DNA of 64,000 nt, from NCBI GenBank assembly GCA_033065855.1, contig JAVXUO010002260.1, positions 186,001 to 250,000 of the forward strand, given 5' to 3'. The notes beneath the pieces were generated by a model. That model made no database searches and was not told where the DNA came from. It was given only the letters and a program-made list of their open reading frames with translations. The position numbers and the translations under genes are program-made. Source of the DNA: Escallonia rubra (lineage: Eukaryota > Streptophyta > Magnoliopsida > Escalloniales > Escalloniaceae). Of this stretch, positions 12,213-24,400 are shown one piece after another. Within the stretch, counting starts at the first letter, position 1, and every line of letters starts with the position of its first letter.

Positions 12213-12413
12213 ATGGGCAAGCCAGCGTTCCTTTCATCTGTAAATGGAAATGGGGAAACACCAAAAGGTTGGGATCAAGGTTGGGATGATGACTGGGACG
12301 AGGAGAAGGCAGTGAAGTCATCGGGTACAAATCATGTGGGCAGTAGACCAACAAAAGGCCTTACTTCCGGGTCTTCTAATTCTGATGGATGGGAAAATGT
12401 TTGGGTTGATTAA
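12213..12413 (+). pseudogene. Captured C-terminal fragment rich in Trp, Asp and Gly
   Basis: A 66-residue frame contains GWDQGWDDDWDEEKAVK and ends SDGWENVWVD followed by a stop. Such acidic Trp-rich tails occur at the C-termini of plant membrane-trafficking and adaptor proteins, but I could not identify the donor gene. It lies about 50 bases after the J-domain frame ends, inside the Mutator-like element, so it looks like a second capture rather than part of the same protein. Confidence 0.5.
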
Positions 12414-12853
12414 GTAAGATATTTCCTCTTCCAATTTTTGTCCAAAAAAAAAAAAAACATTGACCCTGATAAAATGGGATAAAAAAATATACATAGAAGA
12501 TTAGGAAAAACAATTTTGAATGGAGTTCTTTGTTATAGATCCTTATCTTCTTATATTTTTTGGTAATTGATGTTAGCAACAGATTTTCTTCTGCACAAGG
12601 TAAACCTTAAAGGGCAAGCTCCGGTGTGTAGATCGGTGGTTATGGGTAAGGGTGAACGAGGGGTGGGTTCATATTATGTGATGGCGTTTAGATCTAGGGT
12701 GTTGATGGTGGGCATCAGATTGGTGGTGATGGTGGTGGTCCTGAGGTACGATGGTGACTGGCATGATGGTGGTGATATGAGCCGTAGGGAGACGGGAGAC
12801 GAGAGAAGGGAGATGAGGCCATCTTGGCTATGTCGTCGCTGGAAAATTGAGGG

Positions 12854-12996
12854 CCGCCGAAAGCTGGAAGGTCGTCGTCGCTGGAAAATGAAGGGTCGTC
12901 GTCGCCTGAAGCTGGAGGGTCGTCGTCGCCTGAAGCTGGAGAGTCGTCGCCGCCGGAAGGTGGAGGGTCGTCGCCGCCGGAAGGTGGAGGGTCATG
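12854..12996. repeat. 24-bp GC-rich minisatellite inside the Pack-MULE
   Basis: About six head-to-tail units of 24 bp, each starting GGTCGTCG, with variants in the second half (TGGAAAATGAAG, CTGAAGCTGGAG, CGGAAGGTGGAG). Because the unit is a multiple of three, all frames stay open and produce Asp/Pro/Ser- or Arg/Lys-rich pseudo-proteins on the two strands. Confidence 0.8.
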
Positions 12997-13829
12997 AAAA
13001 CAGAAAGAGAACAGAGAAAGCACACTGAGAAAAGGGCCCTGAACCATTCTGGGGTATTATCCAAAATGGGATCACATTTTGAGATGCTTCATTGAATCAC
13101 CATTTGTTGTCGAGAGACTGCAGCATTTTGTTTTTTTTACTTGATGTCAGTAGCCAAGAGTGAAGAGCCAGATTTATCAGTTTTTGTAAATTTCAACCAA
13201 ATTCCAAGAAAACGTTATTGATGGGCATTTATGTCTTTTTGCATTGCATCGTTAACACCGTAAGAAAAATGTTACTTTTTGAGCGGAGTGTAATTTTTAA
13301 AGATAGCGGTAGTGGAGTGTAATTACGTAAAATCTCAGGAGAGTTTTGTATAATTTACCCTATATTAATCTATTTTTAGTAAGTTTCATTGATAATTTCA
13401 CATATATCGTACTAAGAAAATCCAAATATGTAAATTTTGAAAGTTAAAATGAAAGAAAATAATGAGAACACTTATAACACAAAAATTTCGTGACAAATAT
13501 GTATTCTATATTTACTCATTTTTTGTCATACATCAATAAGCACTTATATATCAGTTGTAAAATGATTATATGCAATTTATGAAAAATATAAATTTAATTT
13601 TTAATTATTATTAGATCCAATAGTAGTATGCAAAGGAACAACGTCTTTAAGTGAGCGCAAATCGTTTAAACCGACCAAACCGAACCGTCTAAATCGATCA
13701 AACCAAACAGTCCAAACCGATAGTATTTGGTTTGGTTTGGTTCGGTTAACAATTTTTCAAACCGAGGGATAACGGGTTCGGTTGGAAGTTTGACCCTCAA
13801 ACCGAACCGTGCTCACTCCTAGTAATATC

Positions 13830-16450
13830 GGTTGTATACAGTCATCTTGTTAATCTTTTACTTTTCTTATTAACGAAGTTTCACGTTAAAACAAGAAACA
13901 ACAAACCAGCTTACTTAATATGATTTTACATATATTTTTCTCCTGCTAACACTGTACATTTTATTTGATATAAGTTGGTATCGAAGCCAAAGATCTTCTC
14001 GTGTCAGTTCCTCCGACGATTCTTGGCGCGCAGCCAAGTTACGTCCTACCCACCCGTCAAGCTTCCAATGTAATTTGTAAGTATCGGTTTTCTCCGTAAA
14101 CATTCTTTGTTAAAAATATCGTACATCCAAATAACAATTCCTTGTTGCAACCACCTACAATTTACAAGTCCCAATTGCCATCGTATACCTTTTCTATCGA
14201 ATCCTGCCACCACACTTCATAAAGTTGTTAGCCCATCTTGCCCCGAGTCATAATGTTTCACATGTACTGCATGTGAAGCATTTTTTAACCTAAGCAGTCT
14301 GAGGCTAGTTCATAGAGAGGGCCGAGCTTACTGTAAACTGTTTACCTCACATGGTCATCTCTCTGTCTCTCTCTCACTCTCTCACATGTCTTGACTTTAG
14401 TGAACCCAGAAACAAAAAGATCATACCACCAACTCTAAGTTCATCATTATGTGGAAACATGCTTTACCTCTTCAATCCCAAAAAAGGAAAACCAAGAACG
14501 TGCTTTGTCAATTTTTAATCATCAAATTTAGCGGGACATTACGCATAACATCATGGCCTTCTTGCCCTTTACGCTTTGAGACTTTAGACTTGACCATGTA
14601 ACTGATCGTGTTTCCTTTTGTTTTATTTGCTCTTCTTCCCACTTGCGGCCCATCAGATCAATGCATTCTTCATACATGCAACCAAGTCATGTTGCCACCT
14701 AGCTGCTACTCTGTACAGGAATCAAGGCATTACTTACGTACGAGCTTCTCAAGTTCAGAGTAAACGCCTCATGTTCTTACAAAAGCTGATATTCAATAGA
14801 ACCACTTGCTCTTTTTGGTTAGCATTTTCTATGCTTTTTAAAATATGTTCTTGATTCTTTCTAACTTTGATGCCATTTTTGGATTCGGATATAGTTCACG
14901 GCTCTTTGCAAATGTAAAGGTTGCATTCCTCATGTTTATCGTTGTTCCCAGATTGAACTGTCTGATACGGGTACTGATCATATATTATTATTGTCAAAGC
15001 GCGCCCACCACCCGCGTAAATAAATGAAAATTCACCGTACTCATTTTGAGTTATATATGTGTCAAAACGGGTTTTTTTCAAACAACATAAATGAATTTTT
15101 ATAAACTTTAACGTGTTAATTAGTTGAAATTTTATTTTTCTGTCATTCTGAAAATTAGGATTCAAACAAGTTTATATATGTTCTTCGGTTGTCTAAAAAG
15201 GCATCAATTTGGTATTTTAAGAAAGATGAAAAAAAAAACACACACACACACACACACACACGGAAAGCGATAACCTTAAAAATGGTTTTTACGTCTACCC
15301 CAGAAAAAAAAATGCAAAGGGTATTTTGGCCGTGGTTGCTTCAAATATTACAGCACCCGCCATTAATATTTTTGTTGAAATTTATACATTCTGATAAAAC
15401 TTAAGTTTTAGTTACCAAAATCTTATGAGAGTCGATAGTTTAGCCCTTAGAGGAGGGGGTGTTAATATACTTATTTTAAATTAGTTGGAAAATGTAAGCT
15501 TCACGATGATCGCTAAAAACTTTTAATATTATCTTAAAAAATACTCCATAGATTATGTTCAAGTTGCCTCTTGTGGAGCTGGCTTAATTTACAAATGTTC
15601 TATTTTTTAAGAGCAATACGTGAATTTAAAGCCAACCAATCTGAGTTGCTTTTCACTGACGTGAAAGCATGTATTTATGACAAACATGTGGGTAATATTA
15701 ATTCCAACCTGACTTCGCATTTACTTTTCATTGGGTGTACGTATATTAATATCAGGACAAAGCGGTATAATATCTCGGCTCGAATAGTTTTAGTAACGAA
15801 AAATTATCACTAAAAAGACTTTGTATTGTTGTTAATAATTTTAATGATAGTTTTTTTATTATTAAAATGTATTTAACTTTGTTTTATCGTATTAAAAGTA
15901 CTGTACAACAAATAATATTAGTTCGATATATCATTCTAACTTGGCATCACGACCACTTAAAACTGCAACACTACGTGGTGTCCATCAATTTTGATTGGTC
16001 AACCATCACCCGAATGAGTTGTTTGACTTTAATTTTCTAGTGATATATTGCCCTGGGAAATCCATCTGCCAGGTATGTTGCTTAGAGGACGTGCTAGACA
16101 TAAGAACTCGAGCTTTTCAGATAAGGATCTTCTCTGCTGTTGCTAAAATTTATGGTGATAATTTTTAGCGATTTTTTTTTATTACAACAAAAATAAAGGT
16201 ACTTTACGATAAATGATCCTAATCCGAATCACTTTTTCAAAATAAATGTATAAATAGGCGGACTATACTTACTACTAAAATAGCAATATGGTATCACTTC
16301 ATGTGTCAATATTTTTGTGGGAGAGTCCAATTTGTTAATTGAACATTGTCATCCACATGGGGCCATACTTTTCTTTCAAGCAAAACCTTTCAAACGTCCA
16401 TGTTTTGTTTCTCTCGGTTCGAGAATATTATTTTAGTGACAACTACACGC
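13830..16450. other. AT-rich spacer
   Basis: No coding potential is recognised. It contains a CT-rich run near 14360-14391 and a CA dinucleotide run at about 15239-15260. Confidence 0.5.
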
Positions 16451-16594
16451 AACATAATTGTGAAAGGAACTTCAACAATATATATGTTATTGTAGTGGAA
16501 TTCTTTGTCATAGTATCTTATGAACATAATTGTGAAAGGAACTTCAATAATAGATATATTATTGCAGTGGAATTCTTTGTCATAGTATCTTATG
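16451..16594. repeat. 72-bp perfect-period tandem duplication
   Basis: Two adjacent copies, 16451-16522 and 16523-16594, both starting AACATAATTGTGAAAGG and ending CATAGTATCTTATG, differ at only a handful of positions. This indicates a recent local duplication in non-coding DNA. Confidence 0.9.
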
Positions 16595-18080
16595 TCACTG
16601 CCATATTAATGCTTCGCTTTTTTTTTCTGTCCTGCCGCATACGTATGCGTTCAAGATCCACGAGTTCGATTAGTCATCGCACCTGCATCTCGTAAACAAT
16701 AATTACTGTTACTGCACACACGTCTCTTTTTTGTACACGTAATAGAGTAGATTAAAAATGCACCGCAAACACAGAAACGAGACATTTACGCTTGCAACTC
16801 ATTCAATCGCTTATTCATGAAGTATGCTTCGGTTCACTTTCTTTTTGGGTAATCGACATGAAGTGGGTAAAAAGACGGTAGCTTTTATAGCTTCGATTAG
16901 TCTCAAACTCTGAAATTAACAGACTTGGGTGGTGATTTTTCGATACGTGAAGCTAACAACCATAACAAATAGAAATATGCAGAGCATGTTAGGCAGCTAT
17001 CTATATGACTCGATTCTCTAGTAGTTTCTGTGACAAGAAAGAAGTAGTGGGGCGCAGGTGCAAAAGAAAATAGAGCAAAAATCAAGGACCACCATTGTTC
17101 TAAATCACGTTCGATGGCCATGCAATGAAGTCACCTGCAACTAGGACCAAACAATTTGACCCACCATTATTTACTCAAAAGTTATTGATCGAACCACCCC
17201 CCACCCCCCAAAACCCACCCACACACACAAAACCCCCTTTTTGCTTGCCACGACCACACCACTCCTCTCTCCCTCCGTCCTTGGTACTGAAGTTGCACTT
17301 GGCTCGTGACTAAATTTTCCTTTCAAAGAGAGTTAAAGAATTGAACGACTTCAAAATGAGTGCAGTTAAAGACTCCTACTTTATCTTGTTGGTATGAGTA
17401 AATAATACGGAGTACATAAGTTTGGATCACTGGTTCAGACTATTTAGTATTGTTAGATCAGAAAAATTAATATGATACGATAATAGTTTAAGAGAAGGTA
17501 AAAACTATGACCTAACATGTTCAACGTTCCTAAATGGTTGGCACCATTCTTTTACGGACCATACACTAGAGCCTCTAATACGTTTTTAATTATAATTTGC
17601 TTATGTAAACACAATTTAACGAAAAAATATGAGACAAAAAGAAATCGTGTTATAATTTTCGTGAAGTCTCTTCTGCTGCAGCGTAACCTTACTTGACCTA
17701 AAACTTATGATCCTTGAAGTAAAAGTATATTGCTTTTCTTGAACCAAAATTGCTGCAAAGACGATATCAACAACAACTTTTACTCGTATGCCATAACAAT
17801 TCTTTTGCCAAAATTCGACATTGGTATTATCTCTTTCGTTGCTAACCACTTTTTGCTCTTAAATACGATGCTCGGTTTATGATTTTGCTAAAACTAATAT
17901 GCAATTATAAAAAAAAATTGAAGAACACGTTGCTTTGGTGAACCTCTGCCTGCCGGCTTAAAAGTTTCCATTTCCAACCTCACAACTAACCGAAATTACC
18001 CAAAACGGAATCCCACGTCTGAGCCGTTAACGTTTTATTTCTCCTGAACGGCTTGTTCCTCGTAAGCAGGGAAAAGTATA
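16595..18080. other. Spacer and upstream region of the O-fucosyltransferase gene
   Basis: No gene is seen. The last part contains a C/A-rich stretch at 17190-17290. From about 18090 a dense CT microsatellite begins, which is common in plant 5' leaders. Confidence 0.5.
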
Positions 18081-18097
18081 TATATACAAGCACGTGT

Positions 18098-18155
18098 CTC
18101 TCTCTCTGCTCTCTCTCTCTCTCTGCACCTCTGCTCTCTCTCTCTCTACATTCAC
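18098..18155 (+). repeat. CT-rich microsatellite in the 5' leader
   Basis: Runs of CTCTCT are interrupted by GCTC and GCAC about 330-390 bases before the start codon at 18484. Such Y-patches are frequent in plant core promoters and 5' untranslated regions. Confidence 0.7.
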
Positions 18156-18353
18156 CATCCCATCAAAAGCAATCAAATCCAAAATTCTTCTCTAGACTAA
18201 TCATTCCCTTTTCCACACTTTTGCCCACTAATTTGAATCTCTCACACACACACACTACTATTTTCTTGGCACACTTTTCACTCTCGCTCTAAAACAGCTC
18301 TCTACCTCAACAGTCTCTCGCTCAGACACCCGCACACTGTAGTGATTGCGTTT

Positions 18354-18386
18354 AAAACCCTAATTGTGTGTCTCAATTAGGGTTTT
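18354..18386 (+). promoter_or_regulatory. Telo-box hairpin in the leader of the O-fucosyltransferase gene
   Basis: AAAACCCTAATTG (18354-18366) and its exact reverse complement CAATTAGGGTTTT (18374-18386) are separated by 7 bases. They form a 13-bp perfect stem about 100 bases upstream of the start codon. Each arm contains the telo-box core AAACCCTAA. It could act as a DNA element on either strand or as an RNA stem if transcribed. Confidence 0.5.
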
Positions 18387-18483
18387 TAGTCCATCCTCCA
18401 CGGCCATTTGGTTTAAAAGTTCTTCAAGTTTACTGTATGTAATATGAGATTGTGGAGAGTAGTGCCAGGAGTAGATTATTGCG

Positions 18484-21400
18484 ATGGGAGTGGGAAAAGG
18501 GTGGAGGGTAGTTTGGGGAGATCATAACCTGGCGTTGGTGCACCAGCAGCAGCATAAGCAGCATTTGTGCTGGAGATGGCCCGCGGCGACGGGGGCGGCG
18601 GCGGGGGGGCAGCGGCGGCCGATCTCGTGGTCGGTTGTGTGTGGGCTGATGCTGTTTGCCTTGGGAATGATTTCTTTTTTCACTGGGCACGTGGCGTCTG
18701 ATCTTGAGTGGTACTCTCAGAGACTAGTCAAGCGTACTTGGTATTACAAGGTGGTAAGTAATGCAGATATCTTGCACACACTGTGTGTCTATGTGTTTGT
18801 TCTTGAAATGGAACTGAATTTCAATTAAGACTGTTTTTTTTTTTTTTTAATAATCTTGCCTCTACAAGTGATACTCAAGTGAAATCCCAAATACCAATTT
18901 AGAGCATTGTGTTCTATTTGTTATTTCTTCATCTATAAGTGATCTTGACTGCTACTCTTAGAGACCAGTCAAACGCACTTGGTATTATAAACTGGTAAGC
19001 TTCACAAGTGTTGTTGGACAATCTTGTACACTGTGTGCGCGTGTTATTGATATGGAATTGGGTCTTACAAAGACACTTTTTTTTTTTAATATTCTTGTAT
19101 CTATTAGTGGTATAAATTAGTGAAAGCCATCTTATGTCACTTAATAGCGTTCTTGTATAAAATGCTGCATATGAAACTGCTGCAAACAAGTTGATATTAT
19201 ATTTATTAAACATCCACCAAAGAAAATTGAAGAAACATGATGGAAGTGGACGTTGGAGTGAATCGAGGGTGGACCAAGAGTCCTTGATATTATTTGCCAC
19301 TGAAATCTGTCACTTTTCACATTGTCGCCATGAAAAAGGGAAACAAAGTAGGATATCTCTATACAATTCTGGTCACCCAAAAGTTATTCCCCCAAAATGA
19401 CTGAATTATGACTTACAAACTTAAGAGTGTGTTAGTTTTTAGTTGCGTTGATTTTGTTTTCCTTTTCCAACTTGATTGTTTCTGTTTGGGAGTTGTTGAT
19501 GTCTTATCCATGCTGGAACTCCCTTTCTTCCATACTAGTTTAACTGCACTCTTGGACTTCGGATGCTCTGTTTGACATTTTATATGTTGCTTTTTAAAAG
19601 TATCCCAAAGTACCAGTGACGGCTGAAATTTTCTTTATTGTAGTTAGATTCTAGTGGAAAATCTTTGGTGATACTCTGTTCCATGAAAATCAATTTACAT
19701 CTTAAAACTTTATGGCTGCTGGTAGGATAAAAAACTAATATTTAGTTGCCAACAATGTTATATGGAAATCGGCTTGGAAGAAAAATTGAACAACTTGCCT
19801 AGCTTCTTTGAGATTCTTGCAATGTTTCTCCTGAGGGATTTACATCTCAGTAAGAGTCCTTAGAAAAGGGGGTCTCCATCTCCTTTATCCTAAGCATGGA
19901 AGCCTAGTCAGGGTGATCGAAGGACGCACTGTGGAGCGTTTTAGGGTGAGGGAGAGAGTGGTCGTTCTGCTTCTGTATCTTCTCAATTTATTCGCTGATG
20001 ATACCATCGTCTTTTTTGGTTCCTAGAGGAAAGATTATTCAGATGTTTCTTTTATCTGTTTCGAGTACTATCTGGCCGCAAGAAGAGTGAGTTCATTTCC
20101 ATATGAGTTACGGTATTTGGTATCAGGCTTAGGTTCTCCACTTTGTGCTTTCCTTGCACCTATCAGGGACCTTCATTGGAGGTGAGTCATTAGTCCAAGG
20201 CAATTTGAGATCCTGCGATGGAGAGGTTTGAGGAAGAGAAGTATCTTTCCTACAGTAGGAGTAGGGATGTTTTCCCTAGTTTGTCTACCTAATTTAGATC
20301 CACCCTTCCTACTCTGCTTGTTGGTAGAAGGTAACAGAATTTCCTACTCAGGAGATTCAGAAGGGCTTGGGGACTAGGCATCACAGACAGTGGTCTATTT
20401 TAAAGGACTGGTCTTTTCTTGCTGGGATCTTTTATGAGTCAGGTGATCTAAATTAATAGGTTTCATTGAAACTTGATACATGCTTATTTCTCCATAGAAA
20501 CTGACAGCTCATCCGTAAACCAACAGATATTGCTTCTGGTTGTTATAAACATGTGGAATATTACTAGGGGGATGATAACAACAATTCACTTTTACCATTT
20601 CGTCTCTAAATGATCTTTAGTGATACTTTACTATGCCTTCTGCTGACATCCAAACCTTGGTGACAAAAATGCAGTGCAAGTGATAAAGGGTGGATTTGCA
20701 GATGTGATCCCCTATTTTTTGGTGTCCATTTTCATTGTATTTGCATAGCCGCATGTCTCTCACTTTGTGTTGTATGTGTTTGCTTGGATGTGTTTCACTG
20801 TTTATTCTGCATTGACCAATCAAGTTGAGGCATTGCTGTGATTTTTATACTGTAGGATGGGGGTAGTCGTGCCCCAATTGATATTTGGCAATCGAAGCTA
20901 TCAAAGTTCTACTATGGATGTAGTGAAAGAGGTCCTAATTTTGCCCGTAAGTTTGCTTATCCATTTCTGTAGTTTCTTTGAGACACTTAAGTGGGTTCTA
21001 GAAGCATAGAGTATCCTTTCTTTGGCACTTGGTTGATAAAATCGGTTGTTTGAAGTGCTGGCGTACCTTATGTTAGTTCTTGGATTATCGTAGTGGTTGA
21101 GTGCACTTACTATTGGCACTCATGCCAATTGAAGTCGGAACGTGTTGGCTGAGCTTGGAAGTTTCTTGTATAAATCATCTCTTCTTCATGTTGCGCAGAG
21201 ACAATGCGCTACGTTTTTTAAGGCATAGCTTCTTTGCAGGAAACATCTGAGGACATAGGCCTGGTGGTTTGATCCATAGGCTTTTACGGCATTTTATATG
21301 CTTGGCTATTTTTAGTTAGTTTCTCTTTTTGCTTTGTTATGTCTTTCTAAAGCTCCACTTTTAGGTGTTTTGTTTTGTTGTCTTTTTTTCTCTTGTGCAT

Positions 21401-24400
21401 TTTACACTGCTCCATGAAGATTAAGTTTCAAGCTTCATCCGAACACTATATCTGCATTAGGAATATATCAATAAAATGTTATTACATAACTTTTCTTGCA
21501 TTGCGAAACCTTATGCCTTCAAAGTTGGAAGGTCAGTCTGGTGAGAGATAATCTTTCAGAATGGGACCATCTTTACTACAACCTGCAATTGAATGAAAAA
21601 GACAGACTTCAAAGAAGACAAAGTCTAGAAATTGTTATCGTGGATTCTATTGTTGGTTCCTTCCCAGCAGAATAAAGTTTTATGTTTCTAGCCGACCCCA
21701 TCTAGTTCGGGACAAAAGCTAGTTGATGATGGTGGTGGTGGTGATGGTGATGTTTATCTGCCTGATGCGGAATTCTTCTGTAAAATGCTTCTTCAAAATC
21801 ATCTGCGTTTAACAAACATATGCCCTTGGCTAAGATGTGGAAAATGTTCCCTCACTTACATTTTATGCTGTTGTTGCCTTGTTGATTGTTTTATGAAATT
21901 GTCGTTGGAGTCTATACTTTTTCCTTTCTTTACCATATCAACTTTCGGTCTTCAGGTGTCCTGATATTTCTTTATCTTAGAGGTTCACAGTTTTGGCTTT
22001 AACCTTATCCATCAATAGTATTTAAACCTTAATGTTACTTGTTATTCCTATATAGCTGCTGTTCGTGAAGGATTTTCAAATGGTTACTTACTTATTGGGG
22101 CAAGTGGAGGGCTGAACCAACAAAGAACAGGAGTAAGTGAAAATAATTTCTTGTTATTTGCTGGATACTGATGTGATTATCTTGGTGGAAGCATATGCTT
22201 GGATGTTTATAGTTATCTCGAGTTTGTCTGACTCTGCTGTATGTGTGGTTATGTTTACGCCTCTATTTGGAAAGACAAAAGAAAATAACTTAAATTGCTA
22301 CAATTTTGTGCACTCAGATAACTGATGCTGTAGTTGTTGCACGGATTCTTAATGCTACTCTTGTTGTACCTGAGTTGGATCATCATTCATTCTGGAAGGA
22401 TGACAGGTGAGTTCTGCAGTGGCTTATAAGCTGTATTATTTTGAGGAAAACATGAATGAGGATGCAATAATTTGTCTCATTGTGGTATTGAGAATTTATT
22501 CAAATCCCCGCATCAACATGCAGTGACTTTGTTAACATATTCGATGTCAATTGGTTCATTACTTCACTTGCAAAGGATGTCACCATTGTTAAAAGAGTTC
22601 CAGAAAAAGTCATGAGATCAATGGAGAAGCCCCCATATACTATGCGGGTCCCAAGGAAATCAGAGCCTGAATACTATCTGGATCAAGTGCTACCAATACT
22701 TTTGAGGAGAAGTGTAAGAAGACTGTATCTCTCTGTTGCAATCAAAACTACAAGTCTATAATAGCTGCTAAATGGAAAAAGGTGGGAAGGGGGGGGGGGG
22801 GGGGATTTACATACTACATATTATCCACAACAGGGGGGAAATCTACTTATCTTTTCTTGGTACTCTTCCTTAACTTGCCTGTGAAGATTCTATCTATAGC
22901 CACGAGATCCTGATTACTTTGGTTGTCCTGCTGGAATGTGAACCTTTTTGTCAGTTTTGTTTTGATTGGTGGCCATGCAAAATACTTTCAGGTGGTTCAG
23001 TTGACAAAGTTTGACTATAGGCTTGCTAATGAACTCGATAATGAGTTACAAAAGTTGCGTTGCCGGGTCAATTATCATGCTTTGAGATTTACAAAACCCA
23101 TAAGGAATCTCGGCCAGAGGCTTGTCATGAAAATGCGGAAGATGGCAACACGCTTCATTGCTGTTCACTTGAGGTTTGTCACTTTTGTACTAATGAGAAT
23201 AGTGCTGATTAATTCACCTTTCAGTACGCCCTCTTTTGCATTGGCACACGTTCGAAAACTTTTGCCTTCTCTTGGCTGAAATTTTGTTTTCTTAGTGTTG
23301 ATCTTGACATCTAATAGCAGTCAACTTGTGCTTACATCATAGTTTTTCCCTTGAAACATTTGATGTTTGAAAGTTCTTTGCTTCTTATCTTGGTTGGTTG
23401 TTCTTATTCTTGTTATTTTGTCAAAAGTGGCAAACTGCAATTTCACTGATAAGTAGTATCTTTGGATTTTCCTTCCTTTCTTCTCTTACTGGACATACTG
23501 GTTCCTGTTCCGCCAGCGCCCAAAGAAATTGAACGCAAGCAACAAAGAAGAATAGAAATAAACAAAAAGAACAGATTTATCCACAATTACATGATATTAC
23601 TGCTTTATGCACGGTGGTTGGAGCTCCTAAGACTCAGAACATATATACAAGAATCAACAGTGTCTCGCTACCTTTTCTTTTGATCCTTTGGTCTTTATAT
23701 CTCATGTACGTACTTGCGCATCTTCTTTGCTTTTGCTTATTTTTCCTTGTTTGTCACTGTTCCAATGTTAGGCGGATCTTGACCTTTCTTTCTATGAGTC
23801 CCTTTTTCTTTTTAAGATGGGAATGAGTATCTATTGGCTTTGAGGGTGTCAATGTTATACTTATCAATCAATTCAGTACCAAACCATATACCAGAAAAGC
23901 AGAAATTACCGGCCCTACCGACCGAAATGCAAGGTACCGGGAGAAACTCAAATACTGGCCAGGATATGCAGCTTTATACCGGCTTTTTGTAAAATCAAAA
24001 CACCATGACCATCGCAGTTCTTTGTGAGCCCATCTGCCTCGTCACCATCTCAAATGCACCACCAAGCCAATCACCATCTTATCCTGTTCTTTCAACCTTC
24101 CACTCAACCCTCAGCACCATCTCAAATGCACCACCAAACCAATCACTGCCATGGCATCAGCATGCTCACGGTGATCCATTCTTCTTCACCAGCCCAACCA
24201 TTACTGCCCCTTCACACGTATTCCAATAAACCCACCATTGCAACGGCGCCGTACCCCTTTTATTGCCGCGTCTCTGCAACAGAAATGAAAGTCAATATAA
24301 TTCACTGATCTAGATGTGAAATTACGTCATTGGTTTGACGGAGAAAACGAGATGACCGATGATACTGTTGATGCTGGTGGTGGTGATGAGGCTGCTTTAG

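Larger units (their letters stand above)
11629..13360. mobile_element. Pack-MULE-like element carrying captured gene fragments
   Basis: The ends are inverted repeats of about 78 bp beginning GGGTAAATTA (11629-11706, and 13360 back to 13283) with about 6 mismatches. The flanking 9-mers TATATTAAT at 11620-11628 and 13361-13369 are identical, which is the 9-bp target duplication of Mutator-like elements. No transposase is present. The interior holds a J-domain fragment (11930-12108), a Trp/Asp-rich fragment (12213-12413) and a 24-bp GC-rich minisatellite (about 12854-12996). This is the structure of a Pack-MULE, a non-autonomous Mutator-like element that has picked up host sequence. The near-intact target duplication implies fairly recent insertion compared with the surrounding hAT-like element. 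Confidence 0.85.
11435..13821. mobile_element. hAT-type non-autonomous element, interrupted by a Pack-MULE
   Basis: The left end at 11435 reads TAGAAGTGAG. The right end, read from 13821 on the reverse strand, is TAGGAGTGAGCAC, giving short inverted repeats of the TAGRRGTGAGCA kind seen in plant hAT elements. Inside both ends are many copies of GGTTCGGTT/AACCGAACC, typical subterminal repeats of hAT elements. The flanking 8-mers ATAACATC (11427-11434) and GTAATATC (13822-13829) match at 6 of 8 positions, as expected for an old 8-bp target duplication. Removing the inner element leaves about 650 bp with an AT-rich core and no transposase. An alternative is that 13646-13821 is a separate small element. 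Confidence 0.55.

Noticed and set aside
12715-13047. Asp/Pro/Ser-rich and Arg/Lys-rich frames near the Pack-MULE end
   Set aside because: They come from a 24-bp minisatellite whose unit length is a multiple of three; no domain or conserved start.
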